From: Mucidula mucida
Taxonomy: Eukaryota > Basidiomycota > Agaricomycetes > Agaricales > Physalacriaceae
Assembly (NCBI GenBank): GCA_015501055.1
Contig: JADNYV010000020.1
Location: 186,001 to 250,000 of the forward strand
Reading direction: 5' to 3'
Length of the DNA: 64,000 nucleotides
Numbering within the stretch: position 1 is the stretch's first letter; the number at the start of each line of letters is the position of its first letter. Shown piece by piece: positions 47,926-58,252 of this stretch. The notes under the pieces are model-generated. The model was given only the letters and a program-made list of their open reading frames with translations, was not told the DNA's origin and did no database searches. The translations under genes and the position numbers were made by a program.

Positions 47926-50071
47926 CTATGCCGAGACAGTAGGAATTTCCTCTTTACGAGGAGAGGCAGGTGCAGGTGTCTCCTCTTTCTTTGACTTGCC
48001 CTTGGGCTTTTTGGGGGCAGCCGCCGCAGCCACCATCCTGATGAAAAATGAGAATGCACTGAACAAGATCACTGGTAACGCTTACCTTTCCAATTCTCTG
48101 CGTTCCACATCTGATTCGTCTGGTAACGTCGACTTGAAGATAGCACCAATTAAGAGTAAACCCTGTTACATTATCAGTTATTTCTTGATGCGGAAACTAA
48201 AAATTGAGAGACTTACTCTGGCTCGGTTATACAGGACGGTATCAGGGACGCCAGGCTCTTTGAGAACATTATCCAAGACGTCTCTGAGAACCTGAGTCAC
48301 TTCGAATCGAGCACCTCTCCATGACGCCAGTAGAATCTATGATGTGGATGAAACAATGTAAACTTAGATAGAAGAGCACTGTACCTTGCCAGTAACATCC
48401 ATCTCCAATGCCTTGAGCTCCTCTTCAGCTGCCTCGCCCTTTGCTTGTAGTTTTTCCATTTCCTGAAAGAAGATGAGTTCTATCATACGTACTCTAAGCG
48501 ACAGTGACATACCAGCATTGTCTCTCGTACACTCAAACTGCGGAGATCTGTGAGACTGAAAGATGATTAAGAAGATCAAGACTTACGCGCTACCAACAAC
48601 GCCCCAGACCTCCTTTGCCATTGCACCCTTTTCCTTTAGACGCGAGAAAAAGCCAGCACTAGGTACGACGATCAGAGACAACGTGGGCATTCTGTGTGCA
48701 ACACGTACATGCCCAGAAACTTCTTGGACTTGAGGAATGATGTAGCCTTCATGATGTAGACATTGCCAATCGTATGAAGCAACTTCACAGCCTGTTAATA
48801 ACAACTTTCTTTTGGACATTTATTCACATACCTCGATACCAAAACTCTCCAACTTGAGATCCTCCGCCTCCAACTTTATCTTTGCTTCGAAGGCCACAGT
48901 CTCCGGATCATCCTTCTCTCCGGGGTGTTTAGCATCCACGAACGGACGCAGACGTTCGATAGCTTTGGCAGTCAAAGTGTTTACGCGCGCCTCCATGACC
49001 TTTCGACGCTCCTTCTCGAGTTCGCGAACTTTCTCTCTCTGCTCTGCGGCAAGTTTCTTCTTACGCGCTGCGGCTTCTCGTGCAGCCTCGCGTTCCTGCT
49101 CTCTACTGCTAGGAGTGAGCGATGGAGTAGAAGCAGACTGTTTATCTTCGTGCACGACAAGAGAAGATGAGTGGTGAGTTGTGTCTGGTTTCGGAGGCGA
49201 CGTAGGTGATGCCGGTGGGACGGCCGTAGTACCGGTGGCAGGAGTACTAGTAGCGGGAGGCGATGAGGGCCGCGCGACGGAAGGAGTCGGTGTCACACTT
49301 GGTGGTGGAGGCGGTGTCGCATCGACCGAGGTAGGAGGCTTATCGCCACCGTTCATCTGCGCCTCCATGTCCGCCTTTTCCTCTTCTGTCATCATAGTTG
49401 TGGCGACGGATGTCATATCCTTCATGATTGATATTTCACCAACCTGAAGACGATAAGTCTATGCAAGTATCGGTGACAGAATACCCACATAATCGACAAA
49501 CTTTTCGCCGCCAAAGACATTTGCAAAGAAGCCTGCCGCGTCGTCCATTGTGAAATTGCCGTCCTTTTCCGCCTTGGGTTCTCCGATCAGCGCATTATTT
49601 CACAATTAAACGTGACTGGACGCTCACCATCGACTTGCCGTTCTTGTCGTAGACGGTGCGCATGTTCTAGAGCGAGAACTGAGAATAACCGAAATCAAAA
49701 AAAAGACAATAAGCGCCTCACTGGATCCGACAAAATCTGGTACGCCTTGCTGTACAACACTCTGAGGACGCGGTCGCATATAGAGCAAAGTACGATATAC
49801 CTAATATCCTTGAACTTTTCCTCGGCATCGGCGGACTGGTTCTTGTCGGGGTGATACTATCATAACGGTATGAGAGAATCGCTGTCAGAGGTGGTGGACG
49901 GCGCACCTTCATCGCCTGCTTCCTATAAGCCTTCTTGAGCGTGTTGTCGTCGGCATCGACAGCGACGCCGAGCTAGTAAAGGAAAAAGCGGGTATATGGT
50001 TATCCTTGGTGCTCGTAGCACATCTTCCGGCGACGTACAAGGTCGTAATATTCTGTTTCCACCGGCGCCAT
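47926..50071 (-). CDS. J-domain (Hsp40) cochaperone, DnaJ-X type
   Basis: Stimulates an Hsp70 ATPase. The start MAPVETEYYDL continues after an intron as LGVAVDADDNTLKKAYRKQA, then the HPD loop (YHPDKNQSADAEEKFKDISE) and AYQVLSDPNMRTVYDKNGK. There is no Gly/Phe or zinc-finger region, so this is a class III protein. A middle segment (FTMDDAAGFFANVFGGEKFVDYVGEI) and the later helices match fungal Caj1/Djp1-like proteins with a DnaJ-X domain. Between them lies a Pro/Thr/Ser-rich linker (SVTPTPSVARPSSPPATSTP) and a strongly charged coiled coil (REQEREAAREAAARKKKLAA). It ends near RKEEIPTVSA at 47926. Djp1 acts in peroxisomal and mitochondrial protein import in yeast; that role is a possibility only. 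Confidence 0.9.
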
Positions 50072-50520
50072 TGCGACGGTTCCCAGTCGACGTGAAAATT
50101 AAGTGAAGAGTTGGTTATATCGTCAAGAACAGAAGAAAAGAAAGACTGGAAGAGTTGAAGGAGGAGATGACAGTATGACTTAACCGGCCTAGACAAGACG
50201 CAGTCACGCTGTGGCTGTGCTGGGGTTTTTAAATCTAGGCTTGCCGAACACGTACGTTCTCTGAGTTCGACGAGTTGGGCGAGTAGTGTCCTTTGACAGT
50301 CGCTCTATCGTGCCATGCGTAATATCCAACATATCACTGTACTGTGGCGGTCCAAGAACTTTTTCACAACACTGTCATTTAATATATGCGTAAGAACATG
50401 CTGATAAATATCCTTCGTAGGAATAAGATAGCTGAATGAAGTGCTATGGACAGGGTGAATGATGTCAAAGTCTCTCTGTCAACTGTCTAAAATAATAATG
50501 CAATGAACAAACAAATATCT
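50072..50520. other. Intergenic spacer
   Basis: About 0.45 kb holding the J-protein promoter and the 3' end of the next minus-strand gene. Nothing else recognised. Confidence 0.45.
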
Positions 50521-51375
50521 TCAAGTGTCTTTCCCCAGTTCCGGCCCAGAAAAACGTACTGCCTTCTTGGGCGGTATAAAGTCAGATGTACTGCCGCGGG
50601 GTGAGGAATCCGCAGACACCACAGCCGAGGAAGGAGCGGAAAAAGAGCGCGGTCCGGGCAGGAACCGTGCCATGCGCATTTTCAACGAAGTAAGAGAACG
50701 GTTGGACTGCGGAGTGGATGGCGTATTGGAAGTGATAGTCGTAGATGACGCCGTGGATAAGCCGGGCGTCGGTGATGACGCAGTGGAGGTTACGGTGCTC
50801 GGTTTTTTGAGGGCGGACCGAGCAGGCGGCGGGGGTAAAGGTGGAGACGTGGAGATGCGATGTAACGCTTCAAACTGATGTTGTGACCCCTGTGCTGATG
50901 TTCTTCCGTACGGTGAATGATATGGGCCATTCACTGGCCGCAGATGCGGTGTACGTGATAGATGCAAGCCCATTGCTATCTGTTCAATGGTCGGTGGGGA
51001 AGATGAGGGGTCATGTTGCCGGAAACGCGAGGGTGTACTCCGTTCTTCGGGCGTTGAATACATTCCAGCCATCTGGGGACAAGTAAGCGTCGGAATCGAC
51101 AGACATATCATCGTACTTGCCCCCTTGTCTGCTGCTCGTCTTTTCAAGCCGGCATTATGTGACACCGAGAGAGACCGTTTGACGGAAGAGATGAACTTTG
51201 AGCTCGTCTTCGGACTGGAAGAAGACGACGCTGCCATGGAATAGTCATCATAACGTGTCATTGAGAGACCTGGATCCGAGCCCGGATGTCCACGGCTGGT
51301 TGCTCGCGAAGAGATTGCGGAATGGTATCGTTTGTGCGTCGGCCGTGGAGTGCGCAGCGGGTCCTCGAAGCTCAT
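50521..51375 (-). CDS. Ser/Pro-rich protein with KKAVRF motif, unknown function
   Basis: Mostly open frame starting MSFEDPLRTPRPTHKRYHSA. It is disordered and rich in Ser, Thr and Pro, with one better-conserved-looking stretch, PTIEQIAMGLHLSRTPHLRP, and the C-terminal FIPPKKAVRFSGPELGKDT. KAVRF fits the RVxF protein phosphatase 1 docking consensus. Residues encoded by 51073-51120 are atypical (TMICLSIPTLTCPQ). Those 48 nt have a GCAAGT donor-like start and a CCCCAG end, so they may be a GC-AG intron whose removal keeps frame; alternatively the stretch is read in another frame (YDDMSVDSDAYLSPDGW). The start at 51375 is preferred to the upstream in-frame ATG at 51465. Confidence 0.65.
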   Translation of the reverse strand: MSFEDPLRTPRPTHKRYHSAISSRATSRGHPGSDPGLSMTRYDDYSMAASSSSSPKTSSKFISSVKRSLSVSHNAGLKRRAADKGASTMICLSIPTLTCPQMAGMYSTPEERSTPSRFRQHDPSSSPPTIEQIAMGLHLSRTPHLRPVNGPYHSPYGRTSAQGSQHQFEALHRISTSPPLPPPPARSALKKPSTVTSTASSPTPGLSTASSTTITSNTPSTPQSNRSLTSLKMRMARFLPGPRSFSAPSSAVVSADSSPRGSTSDFIPPKKAVRFSGPELGKDT

Positions 51376-51977
51376 ATTGCGGCTGTGCGACACAGCGAGC
51401 CCGAAAAATGATACAAAAGCTCGCGCTTGGTGATGGGATTTGAGCCAATGCAATGGCAAAGTCAAACAAAGATGGTGGTCTAAAGCAAAGTCTTGCCCAG
51501 GGCAGACCGGCTCAAACCCGATCGAGGGGTCGGTAACTGCCGCGGATCACATACTCGGCATTAGCTCAGCCTGCTTGCCAAGCACGACTCGCCATTCTTA
51601 TTCATCTGCCGTCGCCTTGCCTCTGGCAGCCGGCCAGCAGCGTTTATCCGTCCAGGACGTTGTGGGTTTGTACGTCCTGCATGGCAAATGCATGTTCGTG
51701 GTTACCAAACATTCCCCGAAACACATCCGCAGTGTCCAAACAACCAAACAACAGGAAACTCATTGTTAACACCGCCTTGATTGTACGCGCCGTGTCCCGA
51801 ATATGTAGACCGTAGAGATCTATTGTCTTGAGTCCATTATTCCTGGAGTATAAATATCTCGTCCATTGGGCCGTTACTCTCCAAGGCAAGATCAGGATCA
51901 GCCCTCACGAATTCCAACTACCCTCCATTCATTAATTCTCTGAACCCACCCTTCGCCTAATAATCGCGATCATCATC
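51376..51977. other. Divergent promoter region
   Basis: About 0.6 kb between a minus-strand start and a plus-strand start. A TATA box for the plus-strand gene is listed separately. No other gene seen. Confidence 0.45.
51849..51856 (+). promoter_or_regulatory. TATA box of the 81-aa protein gene
   Basis: TATAAATA lies 122-129 bp before the ATG at 51978, with a pyrimidine-rich leader after it. Position and sequence fit a fungal core promoter. Confidence 0.55.
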
Positions 51978-52276
51978 ATGTCCCCCACGTCGAGCACGAT
52001 CTCCTACAAGGATTCCTTCTTCTCCTTCCCCGAAGACGACCACTTCAGGTACACTTTTCCGTTCATTTAGAACTCTCTGGTTCCCTGACACGGCTTATCA
52101 GCATGTCCAAGTCGATGCGCTTGACATCCTACTCACGCTATCTGGAGCGCCGCATGGTTAACGCGTGGAAAAAGGTCACATCTATGACCAAGAAGCAGCA
52201 CCGCGCCTCCTACCTCCCACCCAACTTTGTCCTCGTCACCCCTACCAAGAGGAGAAGCATCCGTTATACTCATTAA
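51978..52276 (+). CDS. Small basic protein, 81 aa, unknown function
   Basis: Two exons, 51978-52048 and 52102-52276, joined by a 53-nt GT-AG intron, give 81 residues. It starts MSPTSSTISYKDSFFSFPED and continues with a basic stretch (SMRLTSYSRYLERRMVNAWK) and ends KRRSIRYTH. No signal peptide or membrane segment is visible. The strong TATA box, short leader and compact gene suggest a well-expressed small protein. I do not recognise its family. Confidence 0.65.
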
Positions 52277-52607
52277 GAGCCTCCATCGTTGCAGGGCATG
52301 ATGGAATGGACACTATTCGACATCAACACGGACACGTGTGTACTATGATATGGACATTTAGCTGTATCGATTAGAACTCATGTATACCACAAGACGGGCA
52401 AGATACCCATGTACGATGTAGCTAGATTTACATTATAATTTTCTTGTTGTTCGCTTCATTAAGTGTGGAAGACCGTATGTAATCCGCTAAGTATGTATCC
52501 TCCGACTACAATAATGCCACAGAATTCGCTTGCGATTGAAAAAAAGGAGACGTTATCTTCATTGTCCATATTATAACACGCTTTACATATAGAATACTTG
52601 GAGATTA
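52277..52607. other. Convergent intergenic spacer
   Basis: An AT-rich 0.3 kb between two converging genes, presumably both 3' UTRs. No gene was seen. Confidence 0.45.
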
Positions 52608-53179
52608 TCATGAAGTAAACTTCGAAGAATGAGTTAGCAGATGGTCAAGAAAATGACAGGAACTTTGTACTCACAAAGCTGGGAGCTTGCGCCACATTTC
52701 CGATTAAGATTTGATACCACTTTTGGGCAACTGACTTCTCCTGCTGCAGCTGACCGTTCTCGTCTCGTAGTTCGCCAATCTCTTGCCGCAATTCCACGAT
52801 TTCATGATCTTTCCTGGCAAGCTCAGATGCCGTCAGATCAGGTTCGGGAGTACGTCCAACTGCAACAGACAACGTCCGTGGAGGCGGAGAAGGGGAAGGA
52901 GGTGAATGGTAAGGTGTCATGCGTCCGATACTCATTCTTTCACGACGATTTGACTCGGGTGGCGTCTGATAAAATGACTCCGGCCGGGACAATTGTCGCT
53001 TGGGTGTGGATGGCATGGCTTGGCCGGCGGACGGCACCTCATCAACCATATTATCGTGAGGTTCGACGTCCTCGGGAGGTATTTCAGGGAGAGGCGGTGG
53101 GGCCTCTGACCTCGGGGTAGTTGGCGTCACAGATCGATATGAAGGTCCCGCGGCATACCTGGGCACGGCGATACCGCGA

Positions 53180-54661
53180 ATGCTCTACGGGGCAGATCTC
53201 TTCCTCACGCCTAAGAGGTATACACCAAAGCTGAGGAAGGACCGCAGGAGCAGCCACCCAATCATCCGGCAACTCGAGTCGATACACCGACAAGCAGCCA
53301 TTATCATCACGGGCGCTATGCGAACGACGGCCGGCGACATTTTGAACATACATGCGAATATGCTGCCCATGGACCTCATTGTCGACCAACACCTCCAACG
53401 CGCAGTTGTGCGATACGCGACACTCCCCGAAACACATCCAATGCACAAACGCATTAGACGAGCAGCGAGACACCCCGACATCAAACGACATCGATCACCG
53501 CTACACTGGCTTGTCCAGAAATACAGAATAACACCTAATAACATCGAAACGATCCAGTCAGTACGGTACAACACGACATGGAAGACCAAAACGATAAACA
53601 TACCCGTGCGGGACGCAGTGGAAGGGATACAGTTGGATGAAGAGGACGAGGGGCTGAGGATCTACACCGACGGATCAGGATATGAGGGAGGAGTAGGCGC
53701 GTCGGCAGTGATGTTCGACGGGGATGAGAAGGTTGACGAGATGAGGGTTCATCTCGGGCCTGCAGAACTACACGAGGTATACGAAGGAGAAGGTGGAGGT
53801 TTGGTGTTAGCGATGGCGCTCCTAAAGAGAGTGCGACGGCGGGTAACAAGAGTGGTTATATGTGTTGACAGCACGGCGGCGCTGCGCGCCGCCGCGTCCA
53901 GAAAACCAGGACCGGCGCACTACATCTTCGACGCGTTCCACAAAGCGGTCGACGATGTCCAGAGGAAACACCCCGGAATACGCATCGAGATGCGTTGGGT
54001 ACCGGCTCATCTGGATATACCAGGGAACGAGGCAGCGGACCAGGAGGCAAAAAAGGCAGCAGAGGATCCGATAGCGTCAACGGACAGAGCACAATTGCCG
54101 CGCATATTTCGCAAGCCGCTACCGGCTAGCGCGACGGCCGTCAAACGCGTCTTTCAGCAAAAGTTGCAGACAGTAGCGAAAAAGAGATGGCGAACATCAG
54201 AGAGGCGAACAAAGTTCAAACACATCCACGCGGCAGATGCCATCACGCTCGGCAAGAGGTACACAAACCTTATCGAGCCCCTCTCACGCCGAGTCGCTTC
54301 CCTCATCACCCAGCTTCGAACGGGACACGCCCCCCTTAACGCACATCTCCACAGAATCCGCAAAGTCGATTCCGCAGAATGCCCCTCCTGCCGTTACCAC
54401 AAAGAAGACGTCTTTCACTACCTCTTACGCTGCCCGGCTCATCGTGAGCATCGCGAGCGCCTTATACGACGCGTTAAACCCAAAGCCAACGAGCTCAAGC
54501 TGTCACATCTCCTTGCCGAACCAAAGAACATCCCACATCTGATACAATTTGTCTCCGACACAGCACGCTTCACCACAGACTTCACACCCGTACAACAGCC
54601 GCGATTACCTCCCCGTCCACATGCTGCCACACGAGACCCATTCCAGAACGCCATGTTCTGA
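53180..54661 (+). CDS. LINE ORF2 C-terminal fragment: RNase H and zinc-knuckle domains
   Basis: 493 codons from the first ATG; the frame is open from the insertion edge at 53153, so it is a 5'-truncated remnant and this ATG is arbitrary. The RNase H catalytic residues are all visible: Asp in RIYTDGSGYEGG, Glu in ELHEVYEGEGGG, Asp in VVICVDSTAALRA, and the His/Asp pair in WVPAHLDIPGNEAADQEA. The C-terminus has CPSCRYHKEDVFHYLLRC, a Cys/His arrangement typical of this LINE group. No internal stop or frameshift breaks the whole length, again showing the copy is young. Confidence 0.9.
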   Translation: MLYGADLFLTPKRYTPKLRKDRRSSHPIIRQLESIHRQAAIIITGAMRTTAGDILNIHANMLPMDLIVDQHLQRAVVRYATLPETHPMHKRIRRAARHPDIKRHRSPLHWLVQKYRITPNNIETIQSVRYNTTWKTKTINIPVRDAVEGIQLDEEDEGLRIYTDGSGYEGGVGASAVMFDGDEKVDEMRVHLGPAELHEVYEGEGGGLVLAMALLKRVRRRVTRVVICVDSTAALRAAASRKPGPAHYIFDAFHKAVDDVQRKHPGIRIEMRWVPAHLDIPGNEAADQEAKKAAEDPIASTDRAQLPRIFRKPLPASATAVKRVFQQKLQTVAKKRWRTSERRTKFKHIHAADAITLGKRYTNLIEPLSRRVASLITQLRTGHAPLNAHLHRIRKVDSAECPSCRYHKEDVFHYLLRCPAHREHRERLIRRVKPKANELKLSHLLAEPKNIPHLIQFVSDTARFTTDFTPVQQPRLPPRPHAATRDPFQNAMF

Positions 54662-54743
54662 TTTCACGCATCAGCCGAAACGCACTCGAGATAACCCGCG
54701 ACACATCTACACGGGAATAGGATTGTCGTAACTCGGCCATCCT

Positions 54744-54762
54744 GAGCACCCTTCGGGTGCTC
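54744..54762 (+). other. Stem-loop in LINE 3' UTR
   Basis: GAGCACCC and GGGTGCTC form a perfect 8-bp stem with a 3-nt TTC loop, about 105 bp before the poly(A). Some LINEs use a 3' stem-loop as the recognition site for their reverse transcriptase; that role here is inferred. Confidence 0.55.
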
Positions 54763-54867
54763 GAGCAGAATAGAGGAAGAAGCAGGAGCCACAAACATGC
54801 CATTGATATATATAGCTACGTAGAAAGACTCGAACATGTACTGCTGTACGCAAGAGTATAAAATTGG

Positions 54868-54899
<32 letters not shown>

Positions 54900-55776
54900 A
54901 GGTCCCGCGATAGGAGGATCATCGCTATATGCGATGAGTTTGAGATGAGACAAGGAAGAAGGGAAGGTAGCGCTCACTGTGCAGCATTTTCACCTTCCAT
55001 GTCGACCACCATATCCTGAGCAGGATCTTCGGCCTCCTGTTCGAGCGTAGAACATAACTGACTCCAGTCGACACACTGGATGGAGTGAGTACGCAAATGT
55101 ATAGCAAGGCGGCGAGACGTACCACTTCAGCGTACGTTGGTCGTTTGTGGCGACCAAACACTTTCTCGAAGGATTTTGCCAGGGTCAAGTATTGCTTGCT
55201 GGACAGAGTTTCGTCCGAGTCGAGATCAAATGGCAAGTTTTCACGACGATGCAACTCTTTGACAATGCTGACGCTAAAGGTGAAGATAAGTACTAACTAA
55301 CCTGTACATGAGAGAAACGTACATCTCCGCGAATTTAGGAAGAAGAATTATACTGCCCTTGATCTCTTTGAAGTCCTTGATACCGCGTTGAGTGATAGTG
55401 AGTTCCTTATCATGGTCGATGATAAATGCTTTTCGATACATCTGCTTGCGAAGGTGAGTTAAATCATGGAGTGGTAGGGCGAACCCACCTTGATGCAATC
55501 ACAAAGGGTCTTCACGAATGACCGCGCCAACAACCTTTTCCGCCCAAGTTTATGGCAAATCTTCCGGTCTTTGTGCGCTTTTTCATCAGCGAGATCACCA
55601 TTGAACGATGTGAAGACCTACATATCGGTGTGAGGTCCTTGAAATCAATTATGTTGCTGTCAGGATTTTTGCCATGAGCCTCATGGATTGCCAACAGAAA
55701 GCCTAAGACGAAAGTTGTATCAAGAAACAGATATACTGTTGAGACAATCACCGTCGAGGAGAGTGGCTTGAACCAT

Positions 55777-56174
55777 ATCGATGAAAACGAAGGAGAGACG
55801 GTGGTACCAGCCACGGTGTATAGAGAACGGAAGAGACCAGAGAACACTGAAGCACTGAGGCACCGAAGATTGTCATTTATATGCGAGAAAGGAAAAGCCT
55901 TTGTTGAGTTCGTATATATTCACGATCAAACGAGACATTCAGAGTCGAGTTGACTGTCATCGACTGTACAGTGAAAGGGAAACATTGAAGAGATGGACAG
56001 AAAGTGCAAGCGCCTTTGATGGTGACGATCGACAGCTTCAAGATGCCGTGCAGGGCGGATTGGATCGCCACTTGAAGCCGAGCCGTGTCAGCCACTCTAC
56101 GTCACTACATATGTTCGGCACAACGCCCATGTCGTGTATTAGTGTTTTTTCCTTCTTCCCATCTCTGATCCAAC
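55777..56174. promoter_or_regulatory. Divergent promoter region
   Basis: About 0.4 kb between the disrupted coiled-coil gene and the lipase gene, which start in opposite directions. Both promoters should lie here; no defined site was recognised. Confidence 0.45.
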
Positions 56175-57779
56175 ATGGCCCCCATCCACCTCCTCGCAAT
56201 CGTACACGGAATGTGGGGCAATCCTTCCCACATGGCTGAACTCAAACGCATTATGCTCGAAACCAAGTCTGAACCGAGTCCGGATGGCATTGAATTGCGC
56301 CTCATTGTTGCAGAGAACAACCGGGACGATTCGACGTACGACGGCATAGACTGGGGCGGCGAGAGAGTCGCTGAAGAGGTGTGGATACTTTTTGCACGTC
56401 CCTTGGTCATCTTGTTACAGCGCCCGTAGATCCTCACAGAGGTCACACGACTGAAAGACGAGTATAACCACACTGTCGTCAGATTCTCTATAACCGGATA
56501 CAGTCTAGGCGGATTAGTAGCGAGATATGTCGTTGGGTATGTCACACGCCAAACGATCATCGTCTTAGATGCTGAGCTTTGCGTCTACAGCATCCTACAT
56601 CAGCGCGGATTCTTCACCAATGTCGAGCCCGTTAATTTCAACACCATCGCTACACCCCATCTTGGTCTACCGCGTTATCCTTCCTTCATATCGACACTCT
56701 TTGCCCGACTTGGCCCCAAATTTTTGTCGCGAACAGGAGAACAATTCTACTGTGTCGACACATGGTCTACGACCGGTCGAGCCTTGTTGGACGTCATGGC
56801 TGATCCCGGTAGGCTAGGCTCCGTTGAAAGACGATTCAAGGCTAACACATCCCAGACATGGTGTTCTATCAGACTCTGAAGAAATTCAAAACGCTCCGCA
56901 TCTACGCAAACGCGTAAGGATGCTCTTCAAATTGCTTTTGCCTGTCTCATCGTTCCGTAGGATCAACGATCGAACAGTGCCCTACATAACTTCTGCCATA
57001 GAATTCACAGATCCTTTCGCTGATTATGCTACCAACGGTGTAGAAATGTTTGTCTGTCCCACATACTTCTCTGATTCTTGATATAACCATCCCTTAGAGA
57101 ACTAGACAAGACTTACACTCCTATAATCGCGTCTTATTGTCTGCCGGATAAACCCCCGACGCCCGCTCCAAAACCTAATATGTTCTCGCAACGATGGTTC
57201 AGACAAAAGTCTGATAAGTTCGCTCTTCCACCTTTCCTGCAGTTCAAGTTCCCTTTGAATATCGTTCGTTTTGTTCTTGCTTGCGTCTGTACCAAGTTAA
57301 CAGTATTGTAGGCCTTTTATGTCCTACTCCCGGCGTTAGTGCCTGTGTTTGTATCCCTCGTGGTATTTCGCCTGGGCATGGCCGCTCATTCCTCGCGCAG
57401 TCGGATCAAACTCCTGGAGAAGGAGAATGCGACTAACCGCGATCGTCTAATCCACATGCTCGCCGACCTTGAGTACCAGGTAGAGAACGCCGTTGCCGAC
57501 ATCATCGATGCACCTGGGGACACATTGGAGGAAAACACGATGCCCTCTTCCTCGAAGGGGAAGGGAGCAGAAAATTATGAACAGGTTCCAGTCCTCACAC
57601 CCCTCCAGCAGTCGATGGCCCGCTCTTTGAACAAGTTGCCCCTCGAAAAGAAGATGGCCTTTTTGAACATTGGACACAATTCGCACGCCACGATCATCTC
57701 GCGCGACGTCAAGCGCTTCGAAATGCATCGCTTAGGAGAAGGTGTTATCAGGCATTGGGCGGACTCGTTTGTACTCTGA
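56175..57779 (+). CDS. DUF676 serine lipase, Lpl1/Rog1 type
   Basis: Alpha/beta-hydrolase of the family that includes yeast Lpl1 (lipid-droplet phospholipase) and Rog1 (monoacylglycerol lipase). It starts MAPIHLLAIVHGMWGNPSHM, with the oxyanion-loop HGMWG. The nucleophile elbow is FSITGYSLGGLVARYVVG (GxSxG). Further on are NFNTIATPHLGLPRYPSF, the probable catalytic Asp in INDRTVPYITSAIEFTDPFA, and a segment KTYTPIIASYCLPDKPPTP. After QRWFRQKSDKFALPPFLQF comes a hydrophobic span (FYVLLPALVPVFVSLVVFRL) that may anchor the protein to a membrane or lipid droplet. The C-terminal part is mixed and ends RLGEGVIRHWADSFVL. A His near HNSHATIISRD could complete the triad. At least five short introns are needed, and their edges were read from frame continuity. 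Confidence 0.87.
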
Positions 57780-58252
57780 GTGCGGTGATCCCGTCATTGT
57801 TCTTTTCTTGGTTAGATTGTTTACTTACACGGACCTTGAAATCACGCGGACCACACTCCATACCCTCGCTTTACTGTACTCCGAATGACTCACTAGATGT
57901 AACGTTCTCTAACGGATATCCACAACATTTGACACCTCGATTGTTCGTGATCGTGGACAAAGGCCAGCGCAAATTACTTTTTGGAAAGTGGCTTGTGGAC
58001 AACTCTCGGTAAATGGTTAACGTCAAGGCCGCGTTGACGTAGACGCGTACGTGCCAAAGATCAGATGAGATGCGGGACACACCGATGACAGGAATTTGAA
58101 ATCATACCTGGAGCCTTCTCGCCCCGGAACTCCTTTAATGAATGTGGCTGTGCATCGACTTTATATAAAGCCACCTCTATTATCGCCTCAATCATCACCT
58201 AAACTTTCGCATTCTGCCGTCTGCCACCCAATCACTCACACTATCTTCTCCA
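57780..58252. other. Spacer between lipase and small-protein gene
   Basis: About 0.47 kb with the lipase 3' UTR and the next gene's promoter. No gene was recognised. Confidence 0.45.
58162..58169 (+). promoter_or_regulatory. TATA box of the small gene at 58253
   Basis: TATATAAA lies 84-91 bp before the ATG at 58253, followed by a pyrimidine-rich, AC-rich leader as in highly expressed fungal genes. Confidence 0.55.

Larger units (their letters stand above)
53153..54897 (+). mobile_element. 5'-truncated non-LTR retrotransposon (LINE) with RNase H
   Basis: A 1,745-bp insert that ends in a run of 30 A (54868-54897). It contains the last part of a LINE ORF2, a short 3' UTR and the tail. Open reading begins at the truncation point in the C-terminal part of the reverse transcriptase region (PRMLYGADLFLTPKRY). 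The RNase H domain and zinc-knuckle-like tail match fungal Tad/I-type LINEs. Absence of the 5' end means the copy cannot move by itself. The insert is antisense to the gene it breaks. Confidence 0.93.
53141..54909 (+). repeat. 12-bp target-site duplication flanking the LINE
   Basis: GAAGGTCCCGCG occurs at 53141-53152, directly before the element, and again at 54898-54909, directly after its poly(A). The bases outside each copy differ, so the duplication is exactly 12 bp. It is perfect, which points to a recent insertion by target-primed reverse transcription. Confidence 0.92.
52608..55776 (-). pseudogene. Coiled-coil protein gene interrupted by a LINE
   Basis: Unrecognised gene. The proposed start at 55776 (MVQATLLDGDCLN) leads to FLLAIHEAHGKNPDSNIIDF, a basic block (KICHKLGRKRLLARSFVKTL), ELTITQRGIKDFKEIKGSII, YVSLMYR and EKVFGRHKRPTYAEVVRLAA. 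After an intron, the exon beginning DDPPIAGPS is cut by the LINE at 53153-54897. On the far side the same frame resumes as YRSVTPTTPRSEAPPPLPEI and goes on to a coiled coil (ASELARKDHEIVELRQEIGE, LRDENGQLQQEKSVAQKW). A last GTGAGT intron gives a stop at 52608. One target-site copy removed, the exon is continuous and open, so the gene was probably intact before insertion. Early exon edges (near 55.58 and 55.7 kb, one needing a 34-nt intron) are uncertain. Splicing out the antisense insert is possible but would need cryptic sites. Confidence 0.65.

Noticed and set aside
53185..54092. Antisense open frames within the LINE
   Set aside because: Shadow frames of the RNase H ORF; no LINE family carries an antisense gene here.
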